DNA of 64,000 nucleotides, from positions 22,338 through 86,337 of the forward strand of contig CALAGQ010000002.1 of the NCBI GenBank assembly GCA_937891765.1. Direction: 5' to 3'. This stretch comes from an uncultured Nitrospina sp. (lineage in GTDB: Bacteria; Nitrospinota; Nitrospinia; Nitrospinales; VA-1). A program made the translations under genes and the position numbers. Below are positions 8,545 to 18,004 of this stretch, one piece after another. The first letter of the stretch is position 1, and the number at the start of each line of letters is the position of its first letter. The notes beneath the pieces were generated by a model. The model was not told the DNA's origin. It did no database searches and was given only the letters and a program-made list of their open reading frames with translations.

Positions 8545-10110
8545 ATGGAAAGCAATAAACATGTAAGTAAAGCGGCAGGCGCTGTAAGCGGGATGACCCT
8601 GCTGTCCAGGCTTTTCGGGTTCCTGCGCGATATGGTTATTGCCATGGCATTCGGCTCTTCGGCATCTGCCGATGCCTTTTTTGTCGCCTTCCGAATCCCT
8701 AACATGCAACGCAGAATTTTGGGTGAAGGTGCGGTGACGGCAGCTTTCATTCCAGTTTTCGCCGAGACTCTGACCCAAAAAGGCGAATCCGCAGCGTGGA
8801 AATTCACCTCTAATCTATTCAATATTCTTTTTGTTATTTTATCTGCTGCATCTCTGATGATCCTGATATTTTCTCCGGCGGTGATAACGGTTTTTGCTCC
8901 CGGATTTCTTGACGAACCCGGAAAATTTGAACTGACGGTTAAACTGACTCGCTGGATGGCGCCTTATCTTTTCTTCATTGGCCTTGCCGCCTTTTGTATG
9001 GGGATTTTAAATAGCCTGAAAGTTTTTGCTCTTCCAGCCGCCACCCCTATTTTGCAGAATGTCAGCATGATTGTGTCGGTGCTAGTTATTGCTCCGTTAA
9101 TGGATGAACCGATTATGGGACTGGCCATCGGTGTTGTGGTCGGGGGGGCTCTGCAATTTTTAGTTCAGCTTCCTGCGGTGTTTAAAAAAGGCATGAGCTT
9201 TGAAAGAACTCTTAACTTCAAGCAGGAAGAAGTCGTCAAAGTCGCCCGACTGATGGGGCCGGTTGTATTGGGCCTGGCTGTTTATGAAGTAAATATCATG
9301 ATCGATACCCTCATAGCTTCCCTGCTTCCGGGGGGATCGATCTCATACCTTTATTATGGCAACAGGTTGGTGCAACTGCCACTGGGAATATTTGCGGTAG
9401 CCCTGGGAGTTGCCCTTCTCCCCACGCTATCGGGTCAGGCCGCAAAAGGTGACCTGAAAGAATTGGTGCAGACTATAGGCTTCAGCATTCGTCTCATTCT
9501 TTTTGTCACCATACCAGCTACGGTGGGTTTGATCATCCTGCGCGAACCGATCATCAATACCTTGTGGGAACGCGGTGAGTTTCTCGCTTCCACCACCGAA
9601 GGCACGGCCATTGCTCTACTTTATTACTCCATCGGCCTTTGTGCTTATTCAGGAATTAAAATCATCGCACCGGCTTTTTATTCCCTGCAGGACACCAAGA
9701 CCCCTGCTAAAATTGGCATTTATTCCATGATTCTCAACACAGTTTTGAATCTCATTTTAATGGGGCCCTTGCAGCATGGAGGTCTGGCGCTGGCCACTTC
9801 TCTGGCGGCCTTGTTCAATGTTGCATTATTGATCTACTACTTAAGAAAACGGCTCGGCCTTATGGGTGGGAGGAAAATACTGCGTTCGACCCTTAAAATG
9901 TCTTCTGCGGCATTAGTTATGGGTGTTGTCACTTATCTTTGCAGGGAAAACTTTTTCCATGTCAGTGATCCCATTTCGATCCGGTTGTTTGTCCTGACCG
10001 CTTGCATATCTGCCGGAATATTGGTATATGCCTTAATCTCTCATTTCACCAGAAACGAAGAATGGCATTTTCTTCTGGATTTGAGAAAGAAAAAACAAAT
10101 ATCGGCCTAA
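8545..10110 (+). CDS. murJ: Lipid II flippase MurJ
   Basis: This 521-residue polytopic inner-membrane protein of the MATE/MOP superfamily has the MurJ hallmark SGMTLLSRLFGFLRDMV near the N-terminus, then FFVAFRIPN and GEGAVTAAFIPVF, and about 14 membrane helices, the normal size for the family. MurJ flips undecaprenyl-PP-MurNAc-pentapeptide-GlcNAc (lipid II) to the periplasmic face for peptidoglycan synthesis. It is the first gene of a short plus-strand pair with thrH, 39 bases apart. The start lacks a good ribosome binding site but matches the family N-terminus. Confidence 0.95.
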   Translation: MESNKHVSKAAGAVSGMTLLSRLFGFLRDMVIAMAFGSSASADAFFVAFRIPNMQRRILGEGAVTAAFIPVFAETLTQKGESAAWKFTSNLFNILFVILSAASLMILIFSPAVITVFAPGFLDEPGKFELTVKLTRWMAPYLFFIGLAAFCMGILNSLKVFALPAATPILQNVSMIVSVLVIAPLMDEPIMGLAIGVVVGGALQFLVQLPAVFKKGMSFERTLNFKQEEVVKVARLMGPVVLGLAVYEVNIMIDTLIASLLPGGSISYLYYGNRLVQLPLGIFAVALGVALLPTLSGQAAKGDLKELVQTIGFSIRLILFVTIPATVGLIILREPIINTLWERGEFLASTTEGTAIALLYYSIGLCAYSGIKIIAPAFYSLQDTKTPAKIGIYSMILNTVLNLILMGPLQHGGLALATSLAALFNVALLIYYLRKRLGLMGGRKILRSTLKMSSAALVMGVVTYLCRENFFHVSDPISIRLFVLTACISAGILVYALISHFTRNEEWHFLLDLRKKKQISA

Positions 10111-10149
10111 ACGCGCTTTCACAAACATGAAAGAAAGGATAGCCCTCGT

Positions 10150-10764
10150 ATGATCGTCACCTGCCTGGATTTAGAAGGAGTTCTGGTTCCTGAAATCTGG
10201 ATCGCCTTCGCTGAAAAAACCGGCATTGAGAAGTTGCGCCTCACCACGCGGGATATCCCCGATTATGATGAGCTGATGCGTGGGCGACTCAAAATTCTTG
10301 ATGAGAACAATCTTAAACTTTCTGATATTGAGGAAGTTATCGGGGGCATCGCCCCTCTTCCCGGAGCGAAGGAATTTTTATCCTGGTTGGAAAGCGAATT
10401 CCAGGTCATCATCCTATCTGACACCTTCAACCAGTTCGCCGGGCCTTTGATGGCACAGCTCGACCACCCTACCCTGTTTTGTCATGACCTTATAGTTGAT
10501 GAAACCGGGCGAATTGCCGATTACCGTCTGCGGATTCCAGATGCAAAAACCAAGGCCGTGGCCGCATTGAAGGGGCTCAATCTGAAAGTCATTGCTGCAG
10601 GAGATTCATACAACGATACCGGAATGCTGAAAGAAGCCGATGCCGGGATTTTGTTCAGGGCTCCCGATAACGTTGTAAAAGAATTCCCACAGTTCCCGGT
10701 GACTAAAACTTATGAAGAATTCAAAACCGCGATCCTAGAAGCCCGTGACAAACTGGGTTGTTGA
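10150..10764 (+). CDS. thrH: Phosphoserine phosphatase / homoserine phosphotransferase ThrH
   Basis: The 204-residue HAD-family protein is close to Pseudomonas ThrH throughout: the nucleophile motif is CLDLEGVLVPE (Asp7, with Glu at the +2 position that is characteristic of ThrH), followed by TRDIPDYDELM, VVILSDTF-like VIILSDTFNQF, and VIAAGDSYNDTGML as motif IV. ThrH dephosphorylates phosphoserine and can transfer the phosphate to homoserine, linking serine and threonine synthesis. It follows murJ and is led by AAAGGA. No other serine or threonine genes are adjacent. Confidence 0.92.
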   Translation: MIVTCLDLEGVLVPEIWIAFAEKTGIEKLRLTTRDIPDYDELMRGRLKILDENNLKLSDIEEVIGGIAPLPGAKEFLSWLESEFQVIILSDTFNQFAGPLMAQLDHPTLFCHDLIVDETGRIADYRLRIPDAKTKAVAALKGLNLKVIAAGDSYNDTGMLKEADAGILFRAPDNVVKEFPQFPVTKTYEEFKTAILEARDKLGC

Positions 10765-10800
10765 AAAAAATAATGTTTTCTCTATTCAAAACGAGATTGA

Positions 10801-11319
10801 TTATTTAATTTCAGAATCAAGAAGCTTACTTCCCATCCATCCTATCCGGGCCTGTTCTCCAGGCCCTGGCTTTGAGCGAATTTTTGACCACTTGCCTTTT
10901 TTTTCGAGGACTTCAACTGCAGTGCCTTGAGTCAGTACAAATATGATTTTGCCCGTCTTTGTATTGGGTTTGTCACGCAAATTGGCAAAGCTCACTTTAA
11001 CCTTAAAAAATAATTCAAAATCTTCGTCTTCAGCAACCTTAAGAGGTGCTTCGACAATGACCGCTTCCTGAAATAAACTTGTCAGATCAATTTCCAGCTT
11101 GAATACAGCGATCACAATAAAAATCAGGGTTAGCAGGGCAATACGCAAAGAAGCCTGGGATGCATTCAAGCCCTTTTCTGGATCGGCTTCAGGAGGCACA
11201 GGGGGACCGCATTGCACGCAATAATAACCCGGAGCAGGCAGAAGGGTTCCGCAGGTATCGCAATATTGATACCTGCGTTTCATATTCGGATACCTTGTCT
11301 TGCTAGCAATTGGGTGCAT
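10801..11319 (-). CDS. Zinc-ribbon, single-TM, SH3-domain protein
   Basis: The 172-residue protein begins with a zinc ribbon (YCDTCG then YYCVQCG; four cysteines), followed by a single membrane helix (LRIALLTLIFIVIAVF), which would leave the C-terminal part outside the cytoplasm. The C-terminal ~60 residues look like a bacterial SH3 domain (FANLRDKPNTKTGKIIF, VEVLEKKGKWSKIR, IGWMGSKLL). Bacterial SH3 domains often bind peptidoglycan or other envelope ligands. The ATG at 11319 follows AGGTGG; a start at MKRRYQYC is possible. It lies ten bases after the M32 carboxypeptidase gene and is likely co-transcribed. Confidence 0.75.
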   Translation of the reverse strand: MHPIASKTRYPNMKRRYQYCDTCGTLLPAPGYYCVQCGPPVPPEADPEKGLNASQASLRIALLTLIFIVIAVFKLEIDLTSLFQEAVIVEAPLKVAEDEDFELFFKVKVSFANLRDKPNTKTGKIIFVLTQGTAVEVLEKKGKWSKIRSKPGPGEQARIGWMGSKLLDSEIK

Positions 11320-11329
11320 CAACCACCTT

Positions 11330-12847
11330 TTAATTGAGCCGGTAAATTTGCCGGTATTTATTTTTTAAATACTCGAGAAAGATTTCCGGGTTCAAATTTT
11401 CTCCCGTCACCTGTTTAACCAAAGCGGGAACCGATAACAACCTGCCTTTCTGATGAATCTGAGTGCCCAGCCAATCCCTTACAAGAGCCAGGTTTCCTGC
11501 CTCCACCTGCTTTTCCATATCCGGCTTGGCTTTGAGCAACGCCTGATAAAACTGGCTGGCATAAATTGCCCCTAATGTATAAGAAGGAAAATAACCAAAG
11601 GCTCCACCACTCCAATGTGTGTCCTGCAAAACTCCAAGCGTATCCGTTGGTGGTTCCACACCCAGATACTCTTTCATTTTCGCATTCCATAGCTCTGGTA
11701 AATCCTCAACCTCAATCGAACCGTCAAACAAACCTCTTTCCAGTTCATAGCGCAGGATGACATGCATAGGATAGGTCACCTCATCGGCTTCCACCCTTAT
11801 CAGCGAAGGGCCGCTGACATTGACCCCCTCATAAAACTTTTCAGGAGTCACGCCGCAAAAGTTTTGTGGAAATGTTTCGGCGAGCAATGGCAGGTAGCGA
11901 GTGCAAAAGGGTCTTCCCTGCGCGATCATGCGTTCCCAGAACAGCGATTGAGATTCATGGATAGCCATGGTGAGCGCTTCGGATACAGGCAGGTCACGTC
12001 CATTCTGCATGCGCCCTTGCTCATAAAGCCCGTGACCGGTCTCATGAATGACCGCATATAATGATTCGACAAAGTTATCTGTTCGGTAACGAGTCGTAAT
12101 GCGGACATCCGTCGGATGACTGCCACCGCAAAAAGGATGCACCGAAACATCCATCCGGCCTTTGTCAAACTGAAACCCCATCTCTTCGCTGATCTTGCGT
12201 CCCAACGCTTCCTGCTTTTCAACGGGGAACTGGCCCGATAAAAAGGCAGTGTCTGGCTGGTAGCCCGACTCCTGTATGGATTTTATCAGTGGAATCAGTT
12301 CTGCTTTAAGCCTATTGAATACCGGGGTGATGTCTTTCTGAGTGGTGCCTCTCTCATAAATATCAATATTGGCATCATAGGCCTGCATATTTGGGAAAAC
12401 ACAACCGGCCCACTTTATTTTTAGATCTATCAGGCGTTTTAAAACCGGGGCAAAATCGGAAAACTTATTTTCAGAGCGGGCTTTTACCCAGACCTGGTGA
12501 GCCCGGGAGGACAGCTCCGCCAATTCTGTGACCAACGATTTAGGAATCTTCGTAGCCATGTCGAAGTCCCGGCGGGCTTCGCGGATATTGCACCATTCAA
12601 AAGCGTTGAATCCATTTTCATCGGCCCGAGGGAGATGATCGAGCAACTTCCCCATTTCAGGATGCGTTGATTTTTCGTGCAGGATTCCGGCCAAGGCTCC
12701 GATTTGCCGGGCTCGTGATTCTGAAGCTCCAACCGGCATGATAACTTCCTGATCCCAATGCAAGATGCCCATGATTCCGCCTAAGCGGTTGCTCTCCTCC
12801 AACCGGCGAACCAATGCAAAATAATCTTCTTTTAAATCTTCGCGCAT
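11330..12847 (-). CDS. Carboxypeptidase Taq (peptidase family M32)
   Basis: The 505-residue protein has the M32 zinc site HETGH (268-272) followed by GLYEQGR, the HPF motif (237-239), and the family-typical N-terminus LHWDQEVIMPVGA. The length fits M32 enzymes (about 500 residues). These are cytoplasmic thermostable-type metallocarboxypeptidases that remove C-terminal residues from peptides. The ending (YFPSYTLGAIYASQF) is also typical. It heads a two-gene minus-strand unit with the zinc-ribbon/SH3 protein. Confidence 0.94.
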   Translation of the reverse strand: MREDLKEDYFALVRRLEESNRLGGIMGILHWDQEVIMPVGASESRARQIGALAGILHEKSTHPEMGKLLDHLPRADENGFNAFEWCNIREARRDFDMATKIPKSLVTELAELSSRAHQVWVKARSENKFSDFAPVLKRLIDLKIKWAGCVFPNMQAYDANIDIYERGTTQKDITPVFNRLKAELIPLIKSIQESGYQPDTAFLSGQFPVEKQEALGRKISEEMGFQFDKGRMDVSVHPFCGGSHPTDVRITTRYRTDNFVESLYAVIHETGHGLYEQGRMQNGRDLPVSEALTMAIHESQSLFWERMIAQGRPFCTRYLPLLAETFPQNFCGVTPEKFYEGVNVSGPSLIRVEADEVTYPMHVILRYELERGLFDGSIEVEDLPELWNAKMKEYLGVEPPTDTLGVLQDTHWSGGAFGYFPSYTLGAIYASQFYQALLKAKPDMEKQVEAGNLALVRDWLGTQIHQKGRLLSVPALVKQVTGENLNPEIFLEYLKNKYRQIYRLN

Positions 12848-12925
12848 GCAGTACTACGCCTCCAGAAAAGAACAGCCCGTTAATATGAGTTTAGCCAATA
12901 ACATGAATAATCTGGAAGCTTCCAG

Positions 12926-13393
12926 TTACTGTTTGGTGCTGTCCCGGACAACACGCACTTTGCCAGAATCCGTGATCAGAACCCGTTCTCCAGCTTTCAG
13001 TTCCTCATCATTAACTTGCACAACAGAGAAGGGTTCACCCTGATCCGGCTGGATGATGAATTCCGATGCGGTGCCACTGGTGATTGCTTCCTCGGTGACA
13101 TGGCCCAGCAACCCGCCTACAACGGCACCTCCAACAGCGCCCAGTGCACGAGTCGCAGTGCCTCCACCCAGAGTAGAGCCGGCTAGCCCGCCTGCGGTGG
13201 CGCCTACCACAGCCCCGGCTCCTGATTCCGTGCCCTTTATCTCAACTTCCCTTACAGAAAGAACGACACCCTTTTTAAAAGTTCCCGGTGAACCCATTTC
13301 ACTTCGATCATAGACGGAACCGGAATGCATGGAACAACCGGAAAAGCCCAGGAGAAGGGTCATCAAAAGAAAAAGCGTGAATTTTTTATACAT
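12926..13393 (-). CDS. Glycine-zipper outer-membrane lipoprotein (SlyB/17 kDa antigen-like)
   Basis: The 155-residue protein starts with a lipoprotein signal peptide ending LLLGFSGC. The centre has a glycine zipper (GAGAVVGATAGGLAGSTLGG and GAVGGAVVGGLLGHV), characteristic of SlyB/17 kDa-antigen-type outer-membrane lipoproteins. The C-terminal part is a small beta domain (VVQVNDEELKAGERVLI). The start at 13393 is preferred over one four codons upstream because GGAGAG lies five bases before it. It probably stabilises or inserts into the outer membrane. Confidence 0.85.
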   Translation of the reverse strand: MYKKFTLFLLMTLLLGFSGCSMHSGSVYDRSEMGSPGTFKKGVVLSVREVEIKGTESGAGAVVGATAGGLAGSTLGGGTATRALGAVGGAVVGGLLGHVTEEAITSGTASEFIIQPDQGEPFSVVQVNDEELKAGERVLITDSGKVRVVRDSTKQ

Positions 13394-13416
13394 GGCACTC
13401 TCCAAAAAAGGTTCTC

Positions 13417-13425
13417 TGGTATAAT
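13417..13425 (+). promoter_or_regulatory. Extended -10 promoter for the ferritin-like gene
   Basis: TGGTATAAT is a consensus -10 with TGn extension. It would give a leader of about 100 bases before the ATG at 13533. Confidence 0.45.
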
Positions 13426-13532
13426 TTATAAAATTCCAAGAGGCAGATCATGCACTTGGCATAATGACGCATTTATGCGGGCTTAGATTTACTAAGCCCT
13501 ACTTATTGATAGTATCAAATTCTGAGGCATAT

Positions 13533-13784
13533 ATGGAATCCGATAAAGAAACCCGCGAGACAGTACAGGCCCGGTTGGATGTTTTACGCAAAGGCATTGT
13601 CAGTGAAGAAAACTCCGTTAATTATTACCAGACCCTTGTTGATAAAACCCCTGAGGATTCGGATGCTAATGTTGGGATGCGCAGGATGTATCACGATCTG
13701 ATGTTGGAAGAAAAAAAGCATGTGGAACGTTTCCGCGAACTCATTCTGGAATGGGAACAAAAACTTAAAGAATTTCAGGTTTAG
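13533..13784 (+). CDS. Small ferritin-like / rubrerythrin-type helical protein (83 aa)
   Basis: The 83-residue protein starts at the ATG at 13533 (TGAGG upstream). It consists of two amphipathic helices with the diiron-type pattern: SEENSVNYYQTL in the first and MLEEKKHVERFREL (E..H) in the second, as in half of a rubrerythrin four-helix bundle. A dimer could form a diiron or metal-binding bundle; binding is inferred from the ExxH pattern only. It sits just before the Fur-controlled iron-uptake genes, but with its own promoter signal. The longer reading from 13464 adds 23 residues that do not resemble the family. Confidence 0.7.
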   Translation: MESDKETRETVQARLDVLRKGIVSEENSVNYYQTLVDKTPEDSDANVGMRRMYHDLMLEEKKHVERFRELILEWEQKLKEFQV

Positions 13785-13907
13785 ACTTCATCTTCTTAGC
13801 CCGATTGGTAAATTCCCTTTCCGAATCAGTTTAAATTCGATCCTAGCTGCCCCCCATTTTAGTTTTAGGATCACACTAGTTTGTCGATAAAAAATCCCCT
13901 CATATCC

Positions 13908-13936
13908 TTGACAATATAAAGGCCTTATCTTATTAT
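13908..13936 (+). promoter_or_regulatory. Strong sigma70 promoter for the FTR1 operon
   Basis: TTGACA (13908-13913), a 17-base spacer and TATTAT (13931-13936) form one of the best promoter matches in the window. The predicted start site, near 13943, lies inside the Fur box. Confidence 0.75.
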
Positions 13937-13937
13937 T

Positions 13938-13956
13938 GATAACAATTCTCATTATT
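13938..13956 (+). promoter_or_regulatory. Fur box (iron-responsive operator)
   Basis: The 19 bases beginning GATAACAATTC and ending CATTATT match the classical Fur box (GATAATGATAATCATTATC) at 14 of 19 positions. The site starts one base after the -10 hexamer and covers the predicted transcription start, the standard position for Fur repression. A Fur-family gene is present at 41884-42312. Confidence 0.75.
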
Positions 13957-14025
13957 ATTTTAAGGGAATCCAGAACTCAACAGCAACAACCCATAAATAC
14001 TAACAATTTTAATGGTTTACCCATC

Positions 14026-16182
14026 ATGCCATCTGCAAAAACCGCAGCGATTCAAAAATCTGATTTCACTAAAATTATCCTGATCTTTGTTTTATTTTTG
14101 AGTCAGAGCATCTGGATCACCAACCCTGCTCAAGCAACCAACCAGGCGACGATAGACAGAACTAAGAAAATTGTAATGATGTTGAACATCGCCGCAAAGG
14201 AATTTGAAGAAGGTATTGTGGATGGAAAAATTGCTGTAGCTGCTGAGTATGAAGAGAGCCAGGTGTTTTTGCAACAGGCTATCGAGCGGTTTGAAAGAAT
14301 CTCTTCTGAAATCACAGACACACAGAAAGCAGAGAGTCTTAAAAATCGGCTCAGCAACATGATGACTATGGTGAAGGACAAAATAAATTCGCAGTTGCTG
14401 TGGAAGGAAGTAAATAGCATCAACTCAGAATTACTGGCAACATTTAATATTGAAATCAATAAAACACCGATCACGCCTGTATCACTGGGGAATGGTAAAA
14501 AAATATTCGAGAACAGCTGCTCGGTTTGTCATGGCCTTCAAGGTCATGGTGATGGCCCGATGGCCAGTCAGTTCAATCCCTCCCCTGCTGTTTTATCCAA
14601 TCCAAAGCTGACAGGAGACGCCAACACCACGGCTTACGACAACTTCGAAGTGATCAATGTCGGAATCGCCAATACAGCTATGATGTCCTGGGCTGAAGTG
14701 CTTTCTGAAAATGAGATTTGGGATGTCACCTATTATCTCAGAACTTTTTCCAACATCAACGTGCAACTTCCTCCGGTAAACATGGAAGTGGCGGCCCTTG
14801 AGTCATCTATAGATTCCACAAGCGGCCTGGCCGAGCAGGTTGTTAACCAGGTTCGGGATCTTCTTGAAAAAAGTTTGAGCATCTATAAGGCTGGTCAAGT
14901 AGACGATGCCGCAGAGATGGCTTTTGACGCTTATCTTGTGTATGAAAAAATCGAATCCAACCTTATTACCAAAGATAAAAGTCTGGGTGTGAGTCTGGAG
15001 TCGGCCTTCAGTCGCTATCGCGGAGAGATTAAGCGTAGCGCTCCTTTTGAACATGTTGAGTCACTCAGCAAGGAAATCAACCTGGATCTCGCAAAGGGTT
15101 TGGAACTGCTCAAAAGTGAAGTCGGTTTTACGGGAATGTTTTTTCAGTCATTCTCCATCATCGTTCGAGAAGGATTTGAGGCCATTCTCATCATCGCCGC
15201 GCTGATTGCATTTTTGATTAAATCCCGCAATCAGGCGCGAGTAAAATCCGTTCATATTGGAGTTGTGGTCGGTATTCTTGCCAGTTTTGCCACGGCCTAT
15301 ATCATCCATGAAGTGCTTCACCTGAGCATGGGCAGTCAAGAACTGCTCGAAGGCTGGATCATGATGGTTGCCGTTGCGGTCTTATTCTGGGTCAGTTATT
15401 GGCTGGTTTCAAAAATAGACAATAAAAAGTGGCAGGAGTACATCAACAAACAGATGCGCGGGGCTCTATCCAAGGGAAACGCTTTCAGCCTGGGTGCAGT
15501 GGCTTTTATATCTGTTTACCGGGAGGGATTCGAAACCGTTCTTTTTTACAAGGCGCTTTATTTGTATGCCGAGGATGCGACCGCAGGTATTATTCCCGGG
15601 TTTCTCGCTGGTTGTGTGGTTTTGGCAGGAGTCTTTTATTTGATCAATACTTTGGGTATGAGAATTCCCCTTAAATGGTTTTTTGGTTTCACCAGTTTTC
15701 TTTTGTATTACATGGCATTCACTTTCATGGGAAAAGGACTCCATGAGCTGCAAATGGGTGAACAACTTTCCATGAGTGCCGCGAATTTCCTGCCCAGCAT
15801 TTCCTGGCTCGGTATGTATCCCACCTGGGAAACATTCATCGGACAAGGAGTGTTATTCGGGGCATTTGTTTTCGCACTGATTTACACCTTTATTATCAAG
15901 GCTGAGTTGGGTGCCACACAGTTGAAGGAGGAAACCTCGCAACTGCAAAGTAACATCAGCCAAGTGCACGATCTGGTGGAACATATATCTCACCATGCCA
16001 AACGTTGTGAAGTGTTTCTGAAGGACACTCCGGATCAGGACCTGCAGGAGCTTTCCGGGCATTTGAAGGAGATCGACATCAAAATCCACGAACTGTTTGG
16101 GCATGTGAAGTACGTTGAGAACCAGCTTCAGGATGAGTATGAGAAGCTGGCTAAGCAGGGCTTTCAAGCCAAACAAAATTAG
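14026..16182 (+). CDS. Cytochrome c / FTR1-family iron permease fusion
   Basis: This is a 719-residue protein from ATG 14026. A signal peptide ([12 protein letters not shown]... ending PAQA) is followed by a helical periplasmic region, a c-type haem site CSVCH (165-169) in a cytochrome-c domain, a second helical region, then the FTR1 membrane domain with two REGFE motifs (381-385 and 500-504) that bind and pass iron. The last ~70 residues are a cytoplasmic coiled region containing [15 protein letters not shown] (647-661), shared with the next gene. The role is high-affinity ferrous iron uptake coupled to oxidation by the cytochrome domain. Fur regulation is predicted from the operator at 13938. 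An upstream in-frame ATG (13936) lies before the transcription start and is rejected. Confidence 0.9.
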   Translation: MPSAKTAAIQKSDFTKIILIFVLFLSQSIWITNPAQATNQATIDRTKKIVMMLNIAAKEFEEGIVDGKIAVAAEYEESQVFLQQAIERFERISSEITDTQKAESLKNRLSNMMTMVKDKINSQLLWKEVNSINSELLATFNIEINKTPITPVSLGNGKKIFENSCSVCHGLQGHGDGPMASQFNPSPAVLSNPKLTGDANTTAYDNFEVINVGIANTAMMSWAEVLSENEIWDVTYYLRTFSNINVQLPPVNMEVAALESSIDSTSGLAEQVVNQVRDLLEKSLSIYKAGQVDDAAEMAFDAYLVYEKIESNLITKDKSLGVSLESAFSRYRGEIKRSAPFEHVESLSKEINLDLAKGLELLKSEVGFTGMFFQSFSIIVREGFEAILIIAALIAFLIKSRNQARVKSVHIGVVVGILASFATAYIIHEVLHLSMGSQELLEGWIMMVAVAVLFWVSYWLVSKIDNKKWQEYINKQMRGALSKGNAFSLGAVAFISVYREGFETVLFYKALYLYAEDATAGIIPGFLAGCVVLAGVFYLINTLGMRIPLKWFFGFTSFLLYYMAFTFMGKGLHELQMGEQLSMSAANFLPSISWLGMYPTWETFIGQGVLFGAFVFALIYTFIIKAELGATQLKEETSQLQSNISQVHDLVEHISHHAKRCEVFLKDTPDQDLQELSGHLKEIDIKIHELFGHVKYVENQLQDEYEKLAKQGFQAKQN

Positions 16183-16190
16183 GCGATCCT

Positions 16191-17726
16191 TTGAATATTA
16201 GATTTTTCAAAAATACACGCATTATCCACAAATGGGTCGGTCTCCTGATTGCGGTATTCATTCTTGTTCTGTCTGTTTCGGGTTTTCTTTTAATGCACCC
16301 GGAAGAATTTGGCATCGAACAAGCTCAGATCAGCGGCAAATACCTGCCGGAAAAGTATTTTCGGGTTCATAGTGCCCGCCGTCGCATCCAATCGTTGGCA
16401 ACAATCTCCGAGCAGATTCTATACGCGGGAACAGACATCGGTGTTTATCGCTCTCTAGATGGAGGAAAAACCTGGCTTCAAATCAATCAGGGATTATTTG
16501 ATCAGGACATCCGCTCTTTGGTGATCAACCCAAAAGAACCCAGTACTGTTTATGTCGGGACTAGTAATGGCATCTTTAAGTCCGAAGATGCCGGAGACAC
16601 CTGGAGTGACTGGTTCGATGAGACAACGGGGTTGACCTCTACAAAAATTCATGACCTTGCCCTACATCCTGATAACCCGGATATCCTGTTTGCCGCAACA
16701 GATGGGGGAATTTTTCAATCTTTGGATGCCGGAGAGAGCTGGGAGTCGGTGTATACCGATCAGCCTGTCCAGATCGTAAAGTTTTCCACCTCAAGCCCGA
16801 ACATCCTCTATGCTTCTGGTGAAGGCGGCACCCTCCGTAGCAAAAACAGCGGGAGGGATTGGCAACCCGTTTGGAGGAATGCTCTATCGACTGTCACCTC
16901 GCTGGTATCCTTGAACACCGAGCCGGAGTTTCTCTATTCAGGGTCCAATACCGGCCTGTACAAATCTTTCAATGGCGGCCGGAACTGGGTAGCCGATTCT
17001 GCCTTTAAGAGGACGCCCATAAATGCCATTTTTGTGAGCCCTTCCAACCTGTCACAAATCTATGTAGGGAGCGGAGAGAGTTTTTATTCCAGCCAGGATG
17101 GTGGTGATATTTGGGAAAATATTTTCTCATTCACCCAAAAAATGAGTGGGGATTCGGGAACATCGATTGATATTATAATTAACGTAATCGCCAGCCTGAA
17201 TGAAAAGGCACTCTATGCAGGCACCACTTCGGGGCTTTATTTTTCTGAGGATGCAGGTGAAAACTGGAAGAATATAGATTTGAGTGGTGCGGTCAATCAA
17301 CTGTCGCCCGACGAAATGAAAATGGATGTTGTGAAACTGGTGACCGAAATCCATACGGGTCGCTTTTTCGGTTCCTATTTTTACATGCTTGTGGATTTGG
17401 CGACTCTGGGAATCATATTTTTAACAATATCCGGCATTCTGATTGCTTATTACCGGGCTACGGTTAAGAACCGGAAAAAGCTCGTGGAAGATCTGGCAAC
17501 GGATCGCGTGATTGAACTCACAGAAACCACCGATGAGCTTTCAACCGAGAGTCAGGAAATCCATGACATGATAGAACATATCACCCACCACATTGAAAAA
17601 TGCCGGCTGGTTTATATGGATCAGGAGAAAAAAGAAATAGAGGAAATCGGCCGGCACCTTAACACGTTGGACAAAAAAATGCACCGGCTGATGCAAAACC
17701 TGGGGGAACTGGAAAAGACCGATTAA
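16191..17726 (+). CDS. PepSY-like two-helix membrane protein with beta-propeller insert
   Basis: The protein is 511 residues, starting at TTG 16191 eight bases after the FTR1 stop. Helix 1 (RIIHKWVGLLIAVFILVLSV) and helix 2, preceded by TEIHTGRFFGSYFYML, match the first and last membrane segments of PepSY-associated (PiuB-like) proteins, including the histidines H13 and H388. Between them, residues ~65-365 form a BNR/Ycf48-like propeller with repeated units of the type IYVG..GI..S.DGG..W. The cytoplasmic tail carries IHDMIEHITHHIEKC (457-471), the same motif as the FTR1 protein. It is a probable electron-transfer or iron-handling partner of that permease; the propeller's ligand is unknown. 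Confidence 0.8.
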   Translation: MNIRFFKNTRIIHKWVGLLIAVFILVLSVSGFLLMHPEEFGIEQAQISGKYLPEKYFRVHSARRRIQSLATISEQILYAGTDIGVYRSLDGGKTWLQINQGLFDQDIRSLVINPKEPSTVYVGTSNGIFKSEDAGDTWSDWFDETTGLTSTKIHDLALHPDNPDILFAATDGGIFQSLDAGESWESVYTDQPVQIVKFSTSSPNILYASGEGGTLRSKNSGRDWQPVWRNALSTVTSLVSLNTEPEFLYSGSNTGLYKSFNGGRNWVADSAFKRTPINAIFVSPSNLSQIYVGSGESFYSSQDGGDIWENIFSFTQKMSGDSGTSIDIIINVIASLNEKALYAGTTSGLYFSEDAGENWKNIDLSGAVNQLSPDEMKMDVVKLVTEIHTGRFFGSYFYMLVDLATLGIIFLTISGILIAYYRATVKNRKKLVEDLATDRVIELTETTDELSTESQEIHDMIEHITHHIEKCRLVYMDQEKKEIEEIGRHLNTLDKKMHRLMQNLGELEKTD

Positions 17727-17989
17727 TGGATATACCGCTTTTCCTTGCCTGAGGAGTGCGGAGAGAGATTCTGGTCACGGTTGAGCATATCCATCTTTTT
17801 ATATTCTTCCCAGTTGTCTCGAAACAAGTTGAAGCCGACATAGTCCAGTGCCTGCATCATTTCAAGTTCAGAGACCTTGCCCTCGCCGCCATCCACTTCA
17901 CGCATCACATCTTCCAACTGCTCGCAAAGACCGGCAAACCGCTCTTCATCTTCAAACATCATAAAGTCTTTCATGAAATCAAAGGTCAT
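17723..17989 (-). CDS. Small acidic hypothetical protein (88 aa)
   Basis: I do not recognise this 88-residue soluble protein. It is rich in Met, Asp and Glu at the N-terminus (MTFDFMKDFMMFEDEERF) and probably helical. It is led by a GGAGAAGGGG ribosome binding site just before the ATG at 17989. Its stop overlaps the stop of the propeller gene at the palindrome TTAA, so the two genes converge. It follows the KDPG aldolase gene (15-base gap) and may be the last gene of that operon. Confidence 0.6.
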   Translation of the reverse strand: MTFDFMKDFMMFEDEERFAGLCEQLEDVMREVDGGEGKVSELEMMQALDYVGFNLFRDNWEEYKKMDMLNRDQNLSPHSSGKEKRYIH

Positions 17990-18004
17990 ACACCCCTTCT
18001 CCCT

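Noticed and set aside
11390..11405. GGGTTCAAAT resembling a tRNA T-arm
   Set aside because: It lies inside the M32 carboxypeptidase gene and no acceptor stem or anticodon arm can be drawn.
13053..13313. Plus-strand open frame with Pro/Ala-rich product
   Set aside because: It is a shadow of the glycine-zipper lipoprotein gene on the minus strand.
13936..14025. Upstream in-frame start of the FTR1 fusion
   Set aside because: It lies over the Fur box and before the predicted transcription start; the signal peptide begins at the ATG at 14026.
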